From the NCBI GenBank assembly GCA_965275905.1, contig CBDHYJ010000083.1, forward strand, positions 62,001 to 126,000: DNA of 64,000 nucleotides, given 5' to 3'. Below, piece by piece: positions 33,443 through 43,310 of this stretch; position 1 is the stretch's first letter; every line of letters starts with the position of its first letter. Both the position numbers and the translations under genes were made by a program. The notes below the pieces were generated by a model, which saw only the letters and a list, made by a program, of their open reading frames with translations, searched no databases and was not told the DNA's origin. The stretch comes from CBDAQD01 sp965275905 (GTDB lineage: Bacteria; Pseudomonadota; Alphaproteobacteria; Rhizobiales; JAJFHC01).

Positions 33443-35008
33443 ATGACCCCGTATTCCGGACAAAGAGCGCCTGAACGCTTTAATCTCGCGCGTTACTGCC
33501 TGCATGACTCCGCCCGGCGGCATCCTGAAAAGACCGCCCTCGTCGTCGCCCGGAACGCGGACGATCCCGCCGATGACGAAGTCTGGACTTACGGAGCACT
33601 GGAAGACGCGGTGCTGCGCGTCGCGGCGGGGCTGCGGCGACACGGCTTCTCGAGCGGCGACAGAATTCTAATCCGGCTGCCGAACACGTCGGATTACGCA
33701 TTGCTGTTTTTCGGGGCCATTGCCGCCGGCTATGTCCCCATACCGGCATCCGATCAGTTGTCTCCCCGGGAGATAAAATTCCTGTTCGAGGATTCACAGG
33801 CGTCGGCGATTGCGATCCCCGGACGGGAAGATCTGCCGGACGGCCTGGACGCGCCGATGGTGATCTCCGCCGCGGACATCGAAGCCCTGCGCAACACCGA
33901 CCGCGGCGGCTATGCCGACACCGGGGCGGATGACCCGGCGTTTCTCATATATACCTCCGGAACTTCCGGCACCCCCAAGGGCGTCCTTCACGCCCAGCGG
34001 TCAGCCTGGGGCCGCCGACCCATGTATAGCGGCTGGTACGGCATCCGGTCCGACGACGTCATGGTCCATGCCGGCGCATTCAACTGGACATATACCCTGG
34101 GTGTCGGAATGAGCGACCCGTGGGCGAACGGAGCTACCGCTGTCTTGTTCACCGGCGAAAAGCAACCGGACGTCTGGCCTGCCCTTATCGAGCGTGTGGC
34201 AGGAACGATCTTCGCCGCCGTGCCCAGCCTGTATCGACGGATCCTCAAATACGCGTCCCTGTCCCCGACCTCCATGCCGTCATTGCGCCACGGACTTGTG
34301 GCCGGCGAACCGCTGCCGCTTACGGTAGCGCGGGATTGGCACGAACAGACCGGCAGACATCTTTATGAAGCGCTCGGCATGAGCGAGATTTCAACCTATA
34401 TCTCGACTGCGCCGACAATGCCGATCCGGGAAGGCTCACCCGGTGTCGTCCAGCAGGGCCGCTCGGTTTCGATCCTTCCGGTCGAGGAAGGAACGATACC
34501 ACTGCCCATAGGTGAAACCGGCTTGCTCGCCGTTCACCGTACGGACCCGGGTCTCATGTTGCGCTACTGGGGACAGCCCGATGACACCCGCGCCGCGTTT
34601 CGCGGTGACTGGTTCTGCGGCGGTGATCTGGCCCGCTTCGACGATGACGGTTACATCTGGTTCGAAGGCCGCGCCGACGATGTCATGAACGCCATGGGTT
34701 ACCGGGTCGCCCCGGCGGAAGTCGAATTGGTGCTGTCGGGTCATCCCGCCGTCGCGGAGTGCGCGGTAGCCGAAATCCGGGTCAGGGAAGACGTTTCGAT
34801 TATCATGGGATTCGTCGTGCCCAGTCCTGATCATCCGGCCACCGCGGCGGACCTGATGCAGCATACGGCCAAGGGTCTGGCGGCCTACAAGTGCCCTCGT
34901 GAAATTGTGTTCGTCGACGAGTTGCCACGCACCGCGAACGGCAAACTCAAACGTAAGGCGCTCGGCGATCTCGTTCCGGGGGCCAACGCGGCAAGCACGG
35001 CAAATTGA
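33443..35008 (+). CDS. Acyl-/aryl-CoA ligase, AMP-dependent (benzoate-CoA ligase-like)
   Basis: A 521-residue adenylate-forming enzyme with complete motifs: YTSGTSGTPKGV near residue 172, YEALGMSE near residue 308, GGDLARFDDDGY near residue 393, GRADDVMNAMGYRV and the catalytic Lys in RTANGKLKR. It activates a carboxylic acid with ATP and CoA; the FNLARYCL start and overall pattern resemble benzoate/2-aminobenzoate-CoA ligases, but the acid cannot be read from sequence. It starts 25 bases after the degenerate paralogue, with a GTG/ATG choice at 33440/33443. It is followed after about 100 bases by the DsbA-family gene. Confidence 0.88.
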   Translation: MTPYSGQRAPERFNLARYCLHDSARRHPEKTALVVARNADDPADDEVWTYGALEDAVLRVAAGLRRHGFSSGDRILIRLPNTSDYALLFFGAIAAGYVPIPASDQLSPREIKFLFEDSQASAIAIPGREDLPDGLDAPMVISAADIEALRNTDRGGYADTGADDPAFLIYTSGTSGTPKGVLHAQRSAWGRRPMYSGWYGIRSDDVMVHAGAFNWTYTLGVGMSDPWANGATAVLFTGEKQPDVWPALIERVAGTIFAAVPSLYRRILKYASLSPTSMPSLRHGLVAGEPLPLTVARDWHEQTGRHLYEALGMSEISTYISTAPTMPIREGSPGVVQQGRSVSILPVEEGTIPLPIGETGLLAVHRTDPGLMLRYWGQPDDTRAAFRGDWFCGGDLARFDDDGYIWFEGRADDVMNAMGYRVAPAEVELVLSGHPAVAECAVAEIRVREDVSIIMGFVVPSPDHPATAADLMQHTAKGLAAYKCPREIVFVDELPRTANGKLKRKALGDLVPGANAASTAN

Positions 35009-35105
35009 TCCGCGCCATACCCGGCACGCGGCAGGTATCTTTGCTTTTGCCGCCGTAAAGTTCCATATTGCCGCCCACAAACACTCATTTTGAAACGAGC
35101 TTGCC

Positions 35106-35783
35106 TTGACCCCGGAAAACGAAACCATCCAGATCGACGTCATATCCGACGTCATGTGCCCGTGGTGTTACATCGGAAAACGCCGCCTGGAAAAGGCTTT
35201 GGCCATGCGGCCGGACGTCCCCGTCGATATCCGTTGGAGACCCTTTCAGCTCGACGCCACGATCCCGCCGGAGGGCATGGACCGGCAGGAATATCTTGCC
35301 AACAAGTTTGGCGGCGAAGAAAAGGCCAGGCAGGTCTACGAACCCATCGTGACCGCAGGACGTGCGGAGAGCATTCCATTCGCATTCGACCTGATCCAAC
35401 GGTCGCCGAACACCATCGACGCCCACCGGATCATCCGCTGGGCCGCGAGCGCCGATGTTCAGGATGCGGTTGTCGAGCGTCTGTTCGAAATGTACTTCAT
35501 CGAGGGCCGTGACCTGACCGACAACGACACCCTGCTCGAAGCCGCCATGGACGTCGGTATGGACGGCGAGATCGTCGCCAACCTGCTGTCGACCGATGCT
35601 GACCGGGAACTGATCTCCAAGGAAGTCGCTCTTGCCAATGAAATCGGCGTGCGGGGCGTGCCCTGCTTCATCGTCGCCAACAAATACGTCGTCATGGGCG
35701 CCGAGCAGCCGGAGGTGATCGCGGGCGCCATTGACCTCGCCCTCAACCCGGAAGACGAGGCCGAACAGCCGGTCGAGCAGTGA
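35106..35783 (+). CDS. DsbA family oxidoreductase (FrnE-like)
   Basis: A 225-residue thioredoxin-fold protein of the FrnE / 2-hydroxychromene-2-carboxylate isomerase group. The CPWC active site lies near residue 18 and the cis-proline loop in GVRGVPCF near residue 180. No signal peptide is visible, in agreement with the cytosolic FrnE-type disulfide isomerases linked to oxidative stress. TTG 35106 is used, as no ATG precedes the first strand. It ends eight bases from mfd, which converges. Thiol-disulfide exchange is the likely role; isomerase activity on aromatic compounds is less likely because of the CPWC motif. Confidence 0.87.
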   Translation: MTPENETIQIDVISDVMCPWCYIGKRRLEKALAMRPDVPVDIRWRPFQLDATIPPEGMDRQEYLANKFGGEEKARQVYEPIVTAGRAESIPFAFDLIQRSPNTIDAHRIIRWAASADVQDAVVERLFEMYFIEGRDLTDNDTLLEAAMDVGMDGEIVANLLSTDADRELISKEVALANEIGVRGVPCFIVANKYVVMGAEQPEVIAGAIDLALNPEDEAEQPVEQ

Positions 35784-35790
35784 TCTCCAA

Positions 35791-38700
35791 TCAGGCGGCC
35801 GCCGCCGCGTCGTCTGCAATTCTTGCTAGCTGATTGAGGACTACGGAGACCCCCTTCAGGCGCTCTTCCGCCGTGTCCCAGTTACGGATCAGCACCAGAC
35901 TGTGATCCGGGCGCAGTTTCGCGAGACTGCCCTGGGCGGAAATGAATTCGACCAGCCCCGCCGGGTTGGCGAAGCTGTCGCCGCGGAACTTCAGCACCAC
36001 ACCCTTCGGTCCCGCATCCACCGAAGCGACTCCCGCACGACGGCACGACAGTTTGATCGCGACGATCTTGAGCAGGTGGTCGACCTCGTCCGGCAGCGGT
36101 CCGAAACGGTCGATCATCTCAGCAGCAAAACCGTCGATCTCGTCCTCAACTTCCAGACCTGACAGACGCCGGTAAAGACCGAGACGAAGCTGCAGGTCCG
36201 ACACGTAGTTTTCCGGGATCAGCACCGCCGTCCCGATGTTGATCTGCGGCGACCACTGGGTCTCTTCCGCCATCTCATCGGCGCCGGACCGCAGGGAGGC
36301 AACGGCCTCCTCCAGCATGTCCTGGTAAAGCTCGAAGCCCACTTCCTTGATGTGTCCGGACTGCTCCTCTCCCAGCAGGTTGCCCGCTCCGCGGATATCG
36401 AGATCGTGGCTCGCCAGCGAAAAGCCGGCCCCGAGCGAATCCAGAGACTGCAGAACCTTCAACCGCTTGTCCGCGGCAGCCGTCAGCACCTTGCCGGCCG
36501 GCACCGTGAAAAGCGCATAGGCTCTCGTCTTGGACCGCCCCACACGTCCGCGAAGCTGGTAAAGCTGCGCCAGCCCGAACATGTCGGCACGGTGGACAAT
36601 GAGCGTGTTGGCCGTGGGGATATCGAGACCGGACTCGACGATTGTCGTCGACAGCAGAACATCGAACTGCCGGTCGTAAAAGGCGGTCATGATGTCCTCA
36701 AGCTGACCGGGCGCCATCTGGCCGTGCGCGACCGCGACCTTGACCTCGGGTACATGCTCGGCAAGGAACGTTCTGGTTTCATCGAGGTCCGAAATGCGCG
36801 GGCAGACATAGAAGGTCTGGCCGCCCCGGTAGAGCTCGCGCAGCAGCGCTTCGCGCAGGATGACCGGGTCGAACGGCGTGATGAACGTGCGAACGGCAAG
36901 GCGGTCCACCGGAGGCGTGGCGATCAGCGAGAGCTCCCTCACCCCCGTCAGCGCCATCTGCAGGGTGCGGGGGATCGGCGTCGCGCTCAATGTCACCACG
37001 TGGACGTTTGCCCGCAGATCCTTCAGCTTCTCCTTGTGCGCTACACCGAAATGCTGCTCTTCGTCGATGATCAGCAGGCCGAGGTTCTGGAACTTTATCG
37101 ACTTCCCGAGCAGCGCATGCGTTCCGATGACGATGTCGACCTCGCCGTTGGCGATACCGGCCTTGGTCTCGGCAAGCGCCTTGTTGCCGACCAGCCTCGA
37201 CGCCTGTTCGATACGCACCGGCAGCCCCTTGAAGCGCTCGACAAAGGTCTGGTAGTGCTGGCGCGCCAACAGGGTCGTCGGCACCACGACGGCCACCTGA
37301 CGGCCGGAGAACGCGGCGATGAAGGCCGAACGCAAGGCAACCTCGGTCTTGCCGAAGCCGACATCACCGCAGACCAGCCGGTCCATGGGCCGGCCGCTCC
37401 CCAGATCGTCGATGACCGCTTCGATGGCGCGCAACTGGTCTTCGGTCTCCTCGAACGGAAACCTGGCACAGAACTCTTCGAACATCCCGTCCGGCGGCTG
37501 CAGCACGTCTCCGCTGCGCAACTGGCGCGCCGCGGCAATCTTGATCAGCTTGTCGGCGATCTCGCGGATACGCTGCTTGAGACGCGATTTTCTTGCCTGC
37601 CAGGCCGAGCCGCCGAGCTTGTCGAGCTGAACACCCGCCTCGTCCGATCCGTACCGGCTCAGGAGCTCGATGTTCTCGACCGGAAGGAATAGCCGGTCGC
37701 CGCCGTGATAGGTCAGGAAGAGGCAGTCATGAGGCGCACCCTGAACCTCAATGGTCTTCAGGCCTTCGAACCGGCCGATGCCGTGATCGACGTGAACGAC
37801 AAAGTCTCCGGGGCTGAGGCTCGACACCTCGGTCAGGAAGTCGGACGCCTTCTTGGTCCGACGTGCACGACGGACAAGCCGGTCGCCCAGCACGTCCTGT
37901 TCGCCGATGACGGCGAGATCGTCCGTCTCGAATCCGGTTTCAAGACCAAGCACGACGAAGGCGACCGAATCGAGCGGTAGGGATCCGACGTCGCTCCAGG
38001 AGTCGACAACAGACGTCGCACCGGGATTGTGATCGCCAAGAACGCCCTGCAGCCGGTCCCGGGCGCCCTGGCTCCAGCTTGCGATCACCACACGCTTGTT
38101 AGCACTCCGCAGTGCATCGATGTGCCCGACCAGCGCATCGAACACGTTGCGCCCCTCTTCCGCCCGTTCAGCGGCAAACGTCCGGCCCTGCCGGCCGCCG
38201 ATAGATACCGTTCGGCCGCCACCTGCTCCGTCCGGCGTCTCGAAGGGCGTAAGCTGCCTGACGGCCCTGCCCCCGATGCATTCGCGCCATTCCGCATCCG
38301 GAAGATAAAGCGCATCCGGTTTCAGAGGCTTGTAGGGCGGCGCGCCGAAGCTGCTCTGTTCCATCGCGGTGCGCCGCGCTTCGAAATACTCCTCGATCTG
38401 CTCTCTGCGCGAAGACCGCGCGTCGTCGCTCAGGTGATCGAAGAAGAACGGTGCATCGCCGACATAGTCGAACAGCGTTGCCAAGCCATCGTGAAACAGC
38501 GGCAGCCAGTGCTCCATGCCCTCGAACCGGCGCCCTTGAGAGATCGACTCATAGAGCGGGTCCGCCTCGGTAACGGCACCGAATTCGGAAACGTAACTGC
38601 CCCGAAACCGCCGGACGGTCTCGTCGCTCAGAAGAATCTCGCTGGCCGGAAGCAGTTCCAGATCCCTCAACTGCCCCGTTGTGCGCTGGGTTTCCGGATC

Positions 38701-39318
38701 GAACGTCCTGACCGACTCCAGCGTGTCGCCGAACAGATCGAGCCGGACCGGCTCGGACCGGCCCGGCGGGAATATGTCGACGATACCTCCTCTGACGGCG
38801 TAATCGCCGGGTTCGACCACGGTGCCCGTCCTGCTGAACCCGTTTCGCGTCAGGTACTCCGTCAACTCGTCCATCGAGACCAGATTGCCGGGCCGCGCCA
38901 TCCACGAGGCGTCGGTCACCACCTCCGGCTTCGGCACTCTCTGGACGACCGCATTCACGGTTGTCAGCACAACCCTGGCCTTGCCGGCGTCATCAGCCGG
39001 CTTCGCCAGACGGGCGAGCGTCGACATTCTCCGGGACACGATATCGCCGTGCGGTGAAACACGGTCGAACGGCTGGCAGTCCCAGGCCGGAAACCGCAGC
39101 ACGTCGACATCGGCGGCAAAGAAGCCGAGGGCATCCTCCAACGCCGCAAGTCTCTGATCGTCACGGGCGACGTGAACGATCAGTCCGCCGGCACCCTCTC
39201 TTGCCGCGAGCGCCCGCACATAGTCACCGAGGATCAGTCCGTCCAGCCCCTCGGGTACGCCACTCAGGGTCACGCGGGACGGATCGTCGATAAGCTTCTG
39301 GACGTCAAAACTGGACAT
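35791..39318 (-). CDS. mfd: Transcription-repair coupling factor
   Basis: Mfd, 1175 residues, removes RNA polymerase stalled at DNA lesions and recruits UvrA. Domain order is as expected: UvrB-homology module at the N-terminus, RNA-polymerase-interacting CarD-like domain near residues 500-560 (HVDHGIGRFEGL), superfamily-2 translocase with Walker A GDVGFGKTE and DEEQ box, the TRG motif region (QLRGRVGRS), and the C-terminal UvrA-masking domain. Full length, no defect. It is transcribed away from sdhE's upstream side, that is sdhE then mfd on the minus strand with 19 bases between. Confidence 0.97.
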   Translation of the reverse strand: MSSFDVQKLIDDPSRVTLSGVPEGLDGLILGDYVRALAAREGAGGLIVHVARDDQRLAALEDALGFFAADVDVLRFPAWDCQPFDRVSPHGDIVSRRMSTLARLAKPADDAGKARVVLTTVNAVVQRVPKPEVVTDASWMARPGNLVSMDELTEYLTRNGFSRTGTVVEPGDYAVRGGIVDIFPPGRSEPVRLDLFGDTLESVRTFDPETQRTTGQLRDLELLPASEILLSDETVRRFRGSYVSEFGAVTEADPLYESISQGRRFEGMEHWLPLFHDGLATLFDYVGDAPFFFDHLSDDARSSRREQIEEYFEARRTAMEQSSFGAPPYKPLKPDALYLPDAEWRECIGGRAVRQLTPFETPDGAGGGRTVSIGGRQGRTFAAERAEEGRNVFDALVGHIDALRSANKRVVIASWSQGARDRLQGVLGDHNPGATSVVDSWSDVGSLPLDSVAFVVLGLETGFETDDLAVIGEQDVLGDRLVRRARRTKKASDFLTEVSSLSPGDFVVHVDHGIGRFEGLKTIEVQGAPHDCLFLTYHGGDRLFLPVENIELLSRYGSDEAGVQLDKLGGSAWQARKSRLKQRIREIADKLIKIAAARQLRSGDVLQPPDGMFEEFCARFPFEETEDQLRAIEAVIDDLGSGRPMDRLVCGDVGFGKTEVALRSAFIAAFSGRQVAVVVPTTLLARQHYQTFVERFKGLPVRIEQASRLVGNKALAETKAGIANGEVDIVIGTHALLGKSIKFQNLGLLIIDEEQHFGVAHKEKLKDLRANVHVVTLSATPIPRTLQMALTGVRELSLIATPPVDRLAVRTFITPFDPVILREALLRELYRGGQTFYVCPRISDLDETRTFLAEHVPEVKVAVAHGQMAPGQLEDIMTAFYDRQFDVLLSTTIVESGLDIPTANTLIVHRADMFGLAQLYQLRGRVGRSKTRAYALFTVPAGKVLTAAADKRLKVLQSLDSLGAGFSLASHDLDIRGAGNLLGEEQSGHIKEVGFELYQDMLEEAVASLRSGADEMAEETQWSPQINIGTAVLIPENYVSDLQLRLGLYRRLSGLEVEDEIDGFAAEMIDRFGPLPDEVDHLLKIVAIKLSCRRAGVASVDAGPKGVVLKFRGDSFANPAGLVEFISAQGSLAKLRPDHSLVLIRNWDTAEERLKGVSVVLNQLARIADDAAAAA

Positions 39319-39337
39319 TCAGCTACCGGTCTTTCCC

Positions 39338-39631
39338 CTAAAGTCGGCCAGGATAATCTTTGGGTGCGAACCGGAAACTTTTGAGCTCGGCCATGATGTC
39401 GTTGTCGTATTCCTCAGGCACAGGTTCGCGGCCGGTCACCCAGTTGTAGAGGTCCTGGTCGGGAACATCGATAAGCGCTTCAAAGCGATCGAGTCCGGCG
39501 TTATCCAGAGTCTCCAGTTGCCGGTCCGCGAAGGTTCCCAGAATGAAGTCCATCTCCTTTGTGCCGCGATGCCAGGCCCGGAAAGCGAGCCGCTTGCGCC
39601 GCACGACGAGAGTGTCCTGATTTGTTGACAT
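39338..39631 (-). CDS. sdhE: Succinate dehydrogenase flavinylation factor SdhE
   Basis: A 97-residue SdhE/CptB/Sdh5 protein that helps attach FAD to SdhA. The family signature RAWHRGTKEMDFILG is at about residues 18-32, matching the usual RG-x-x-E motif (here RGTKE) essential for flavinylation. ATG 39631 gives the typical length; the open frame upstream adds 18 non-conserved residues. It lies between divergent recG and downstream mfd, an arrangement common in alphaproteobacteria. Confidence 0.93.
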   Translation of the reverse strand: MSTNQDTLVVRRKRLAFRAWHRGTKEMDFILGTFADRQLETLDNAGLDRFEALIDVPDQDLYNWVTGREPVPEEYDNDIMAELKSFRFAPKDYPGRL

Positions 39632-39795
39632 GGAGGCCGTCCGTGAATGCTTGGGTCTTCGGGGTGCGTTGTGCCAGACGGTCATGGTCTGTGCAACCGC
39701 ATGTCCCGTTTATGGAGGACACTCTGTGCATCCGGCGCCGCCTGTCGTAAAGAGAGTTCCTGAACCTAATTAATCCAGAGCGGCCGATCCGCAAG

Positions 39796-41901
39796 ATGCG
39801 CCCTGAAATTCTCAACCCGGTTTTTTCGCAAGCCGATGTCCTTCCCGGCATCGGACCGAAACTGGTGACGACTTTGGGTCGTCTGTTCAGGCTCGATCAG
39901 GATACCCCGCGCGTCCTCGATCTCGTCTGGCATCTGCCGAGCGGCATTATCGACCGCAGTTACCGGCCACACATCGCCGACGCGCCTGAAGGAACCACGC
40001 TGACGCTCGAACTTGTTGTCGGCAAGCATCAGCCGCCGCCAAGAATCAATCGCAGGGTTCCCTACAAGGTCCGGTGTTACGACGACACGGGTGAAATCAC
40101 TCTGGTCTTTTTTCATGCCCATGCCGACTACCTGCAGCGTGTTCTGCCGGACGGGGCGACGCGCTTTGTCAGCGGCAAGATCGAAGTGTATTCCGGCTCT
40201 CCGCAGATGGCGCATCCGGATCACGTGCTGACGCCGGAGGAATTTGAACAGATGCCACCGGTGGAACCGGTTTATCCGCTCACCGGCGGCCTTGCCGCAA
40301 AAACACTCCGTAAGGCGGTGGATGCCGCAGTCGCGCAGTGCCCCGATCTGCCTGAGTGGCAGGATGCTGCGTGGCACAGCCGGAACGGCTGGCCGGGCTT
40401 CTTGCCGGCAATCACCGCCGCGCACCGGCCCGATAGGCAGGACGATCTCCTGCCGTCAGCACCCGCCCGGGCGCGCCTGGCCTATGACGAACTGCTCGCC
40501 AATCAGCTGGCTCTGGGCCTGGTCAGAACAAGGATGCGCAAGGCGCGCGGCCAGAAGATCGAGGCACCGGGTGCGCTTGCCGCCAAAATCCGGGACCACC
40601 TCCCCTACAGCCTGACACGCTCGCAGGAAACAGCGGTGGCCGAGATAACCGGCGACATGCGCGACCCGGCCCGCATGCTGCGCCTGCTCCAGGGCGATGT
40701 CGGAAGCGGGAAGACGATCGTCGCCCTGCTGTCCATGGCAATGGCCGTCGAGGCCGGATTTCAGACGGCGATCATGGCGCCCACGGAGATCCTCGCCCGG
40801 CAGCACCTCGCAACGATCGCGCCCCTGTGTAAGGCCGTAGGCATTCGCACCGCCCTTCTGACCTCCCGGCAGAAGGGCAAGGAACGCGAGACCCTGCTTG
40901 CCGGGCTCGCCGACGGCGAGATCAAGGTACTGGTCGGCACTCATGCCCTTTTTCAGGAGGCAGTAACGTTCGCAAATCTCGGCATGGCCGTCATTGACGA
41001 ACAGCACCGGTTCGGGGTGCACCAGAGACTGGCGCTTCAGGCCAAGGGGCAGAACGGCGTGGACGTCCTCGTGATGACCGCGACGCCGATCCCCCGCACG
41101 CTGACCCTGACGCTTTATGGCGACATGGATGTGTCGAAACTGCTGGAAAAGCCAGCGGGGCGCCAGCCGATCGACACGCGCGTGCTGCCCAACGACCGCA
41201 TCGATGAGGTCATCGCGGGCCTGCACCGGGCCATCGAAGGCGGCGCGCGGATCTACTGGGTCTGTCCCCTCGTTGAAGACTCAGACGAAATCGATGCCAT
41301 GGCCGCGGAGGATCGTTTCAGGATCCTCGAAGAGCGCATGCCCGGGCAGGTCGGGCTGGTGCACGGTCAGATGAAGGGCGATGAAAAGGAAGCCGTCATG
41401 GAGCGCTTCCAGGCCGGCGCGATCTCTGTTCTTGTCGCGACGACGGTGATCGAGGTCGGCGTCGACGTCCCCGAAGCCACCATCATGATCATCGAGCACG
41501 CGGAGCGTTTCGGTCTGGCGCAGCTCCACCAGCTCAGGGGCCGGGTCGGGCGCGGCGCGGAGAAGTCGTCCTGCCTCCTGCTCTACCGTGCACCGCTGGG
41601 CGAGACGGCACGGGCACGGCTTGAAATCATGCGCGAGACGGAGGATGGCTTCCGGATCGCGGAGGAGGACCTGAAGTTACGCGGAGCCGGAGAACTGCTT
41701 GGGACCCGTCAGAGCGGCATGCCCGAGTTCCGGGTGGCCGATCTCGCAGTCCATGGCGACCTGCTCGCCGCCGCACGCGATGACGCCATCCTCATCCTGC
41801 AGAAGGACCCTGCCCTGACCACCGAACGCGGAGAGGCCCTCAGGACACTGCTTTATCTGTTTGAAAGGGATGATGCCGTCAGGCTGCTCGCAGCGGGATA
41901 G
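39796..41901 (+). CDS. recG: ATP-dependent DNA helicase RecG
   Basis: RecG, 701 residues, remodels stalled replication forks and Holliday junctions. The N-terminal wedge/OB domain (about residues 1-230) is followed by a superfamily-2 helicase with Walker A GDVGSGKT near residue 300, the DEQHRFGV box near residue 400 and the QLRGRVGRG motif in the second RecA lobe, plus the C-terminal TRG region with ELLGTRQSG. Length is typical. It is divergent from sdhE and converges with the DUF502 gene. Confidence 0.97.
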   Translation: MRPEILNPVFSQADVLPGIGPKLVTTLGRLFRLDQDTPRVLDLVWHLPSGIIDRSYRPHIADAPEGTTLTLELVVGKHQPPPRINRRVPYKVRCYDDTGEITLVFFHAHADYLQRVLPDGATRFVSGKIEVYSGSPQMAHPDHVLTPEEFEQMPPVEPVYPLTGGLAAKTLRKAVDAAVAQCPDLPEWQDAAWHSRNGWPGFLPAITAAHRPDRQDDLLPSAPARARLAYDELLANQLALGLVRTRMRKARGQKIEAPGALAAKIRDHLPYSLTRSQETAVAEITGDMRDPARMLRLLQGDVGSGKTIVALLSMAMAVEAGFQTAIMAPTEILARQHLATIAPLCKAVGIRTALLTSRQKGKERETLLAGLADGEIKVLVGTHALFQEAVTFANLGMAVIDEQHRFGVHQRLALQAKGQNGVDVLVMTATPIPRTLTLTLYGDMDVSKLLEKPAGRQPIDTRVLPNDRIDEVIAGLHRAIEGGARIYWVCPLVEDSDEIDAMAAEDRFRILEERMPGQVGLVHGQMKGDEKEAVMERFQAGAISVLVATTVIEVGVDVPEATIMIIEHAERFGLAQLHQLRGRVGRGAEKSSCLLLYRAPLGETARARLEIMRETEDGFRIAEEDLKLRGAGELLGTRQSGMPEFRVADLAVHGDLLAAARDDAILILQKDPALTTERGEALRTLLYLFERDDAVRLLAAG

Positions 41902-41912
41902 CCGGGAGACGT

Positions 41913-42659
41913 CTACCGCTCGGACCCCGCGACCAGGCGTTCCTTGGTCGCCTCGTCAATTCTGGGCACCTCGCCGATATCATTATCGCCGGAGTTCGGC
42001 GTAACCAGGCCCGCCGAGATGACAAGCTTGGCGCCTTCTTCGACGGTCATGTTCAGCAAGGCCACATCTTCCTTCGGCAGGAACAGCAGGAAACCCGAAG
42101 TCGGGTTCGGCGTTGTCGGCAGAAATACGCTCAGCATTTCGCCGCCATTCCCGGCTCTATCCAGGACCTCACCTTTTGTATCCGTGGAAATGAAGACAAT
42201 CGCATAGACGCCTTCGCGCGGATACTGGATCAGGCCGACCTGCCGGAACGAGCTTTGACTCTGCGACAGCACGGTCTCGAATATCTGCTTCAGCGCCTTG
42301 TAGACATTGCGCACGATCGGCATGCGGTCGAGCATCTGCTCACCATAGGCGACGATCGTGCGGCCAAACAGGTTGGCGGTCAGTGCGCCCAGTACGGTCA
42401 GCCCCATAAGGGCAAACAGCAGACCGACACCCGGCACTGAGAACGGAAGATACGTATCCGGATTGTACTGTGCGGGAACGAACGGCTTGATCCAGTTATC
42501 GAACAGCGCGACAAACCACCAGGTGATGTAGACCGTGATGCTGATCGGCGCGGCAATGACGAGGCCGGTAAGAAAATATGTCCTCAGCCGTGCGGCCATA
42601 TTGCCTCTGCGATGACGCTTGGCCCCGTGCCCGTCCGGCTTTTTAAGATCAGCACTCAT
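41913..42659 (-). CDS. DUF502 membrane protein
   Basis: A 248-residue protein of the DUF502 family with two predicted membrane helices near the N-terminus (about residues 25-50 and 70-95) and a conserved cytoplasmic or periplasmic domain containing PYSTR-like blocks such as IPIVRNVYKALKQIFE variants and the FLPTTPNPTSGFL stretch. Function is unknown; it is often near recG or mfd in alphaproteobacteria. ATG 42659 is the family start, and the protein ends 11 bases from recG. Confidence 0.87.
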   Translation of the reverse strand: MSADLKKPDGHGAKRHRRGNMAARLRTYFLTGLVIAAPISITVYITWWFVALFDNWIKPFVPAQYNPDTYLPFSVPGVGLLFALMGLTVLGALTANLFGRTIVAYGEQMLDRMPIVRNVYKALKQIFETVLSQSQSSFRQVGLIQYPREGVYAIVFISTDTKGEVLDRAGNGGEMLSVFLPTTPNPTSGFLLFLPKEDVALLNMTVEEGAKLVISAGLVTPNSGDNDIGEVPRIDEATKERLVAGSER

Positions 42660-42828
42660 GTCGCGCGCATTCTATCGTCAGTTTCCCTGATTTGGTCCAA
42701 TAGATTTTCGGGTGACGTGCTCCATATGGTTACTTTTTAGTGTCCCGGACAGGTCTGCGGCAAAATACCTATCCGCCAAAGCCGGGATTTATGTGGCCAG
42801 ATCAAAAAACGGGCAAAAACGCACGGAC

Positions 42829-43293
42829 ATGACGCCCAACACCGAGAAACAGGATATCGAAGAGCAAACGCCGGCCGGCGCAACGCCGGTGACGGCCGCC
42901 CGGCCGCTAAGCCGGCTGCATACCTATCCGCTTCTGGCGTTGGGATGGTTCTGCGTCGGGCTGGGTGTCATCGGCATTTTTTTGCCGGTCATGCCGACGA
43001 CGGTCTTCCTGCTGATCGCACTGTGGGCATTCGCGCGGTCGTCGCCGCGATTCCACAAATGGCTGCTCGACCACCCCAAGCTCGGCCACTACATCACCGA
43101 CTGGACGGAACACCGGGTCATTCCGGCCCGCGCAAAGGTCGTCGCACTCGCACTGATGAGCCTGAGCCTGGCGTGGCTTTGGCTGGCAAGCAATGCGCCG
43201 ATGTTCGTGAATGTTCTGGTGACCGCGATACTGGCGGCTGTCGCAACCTTTATTCTCACAAGGCCAAGCAGGCCTCGCCAAGGGCACCAATAG
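42829..43293 (+). CDS. DUF454 (YbaN) family membrane protein
   Basis: A 154-residue inner-membrane protein of the DUF454/YbaN family. The family pattern LALGWFCVGLGVIGIFLPVMPTT-like first helix, the FARSSPRFHKWL loop and the HPKLGHYI segment are visible, followed by two further helices. The start at 42829 is chosen because the longer frame from 42712 adds non-homologous residues and crosses the probable promoter. Function is unknown. It converges with the TPR-SPOR gene. Confidence 0.86.
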   Translation: MTPNTEKQDIEEQTPAGATPVTAARPLSRLHTYPLLALGWFCVGLGVIGIFLPVMPTTVFLLIALWAFARSSPRFHKWLLDHPKLGHYITDWTEHRVIPARAKVVALALMSLSLAWLWLASNAPMFVNVLVTAILAAVATFILTRPSRPRQGHQ

Positions 43294-43310
43294 CGATTGC
43301 TATTTTACCT

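Noticed and set aside
36352..37692. 446-codon plus-strand open frame
   Set aside because: Entirely antisense to mfd, whose helicase motifs are intact; a GC-rich codon-bias shadow.
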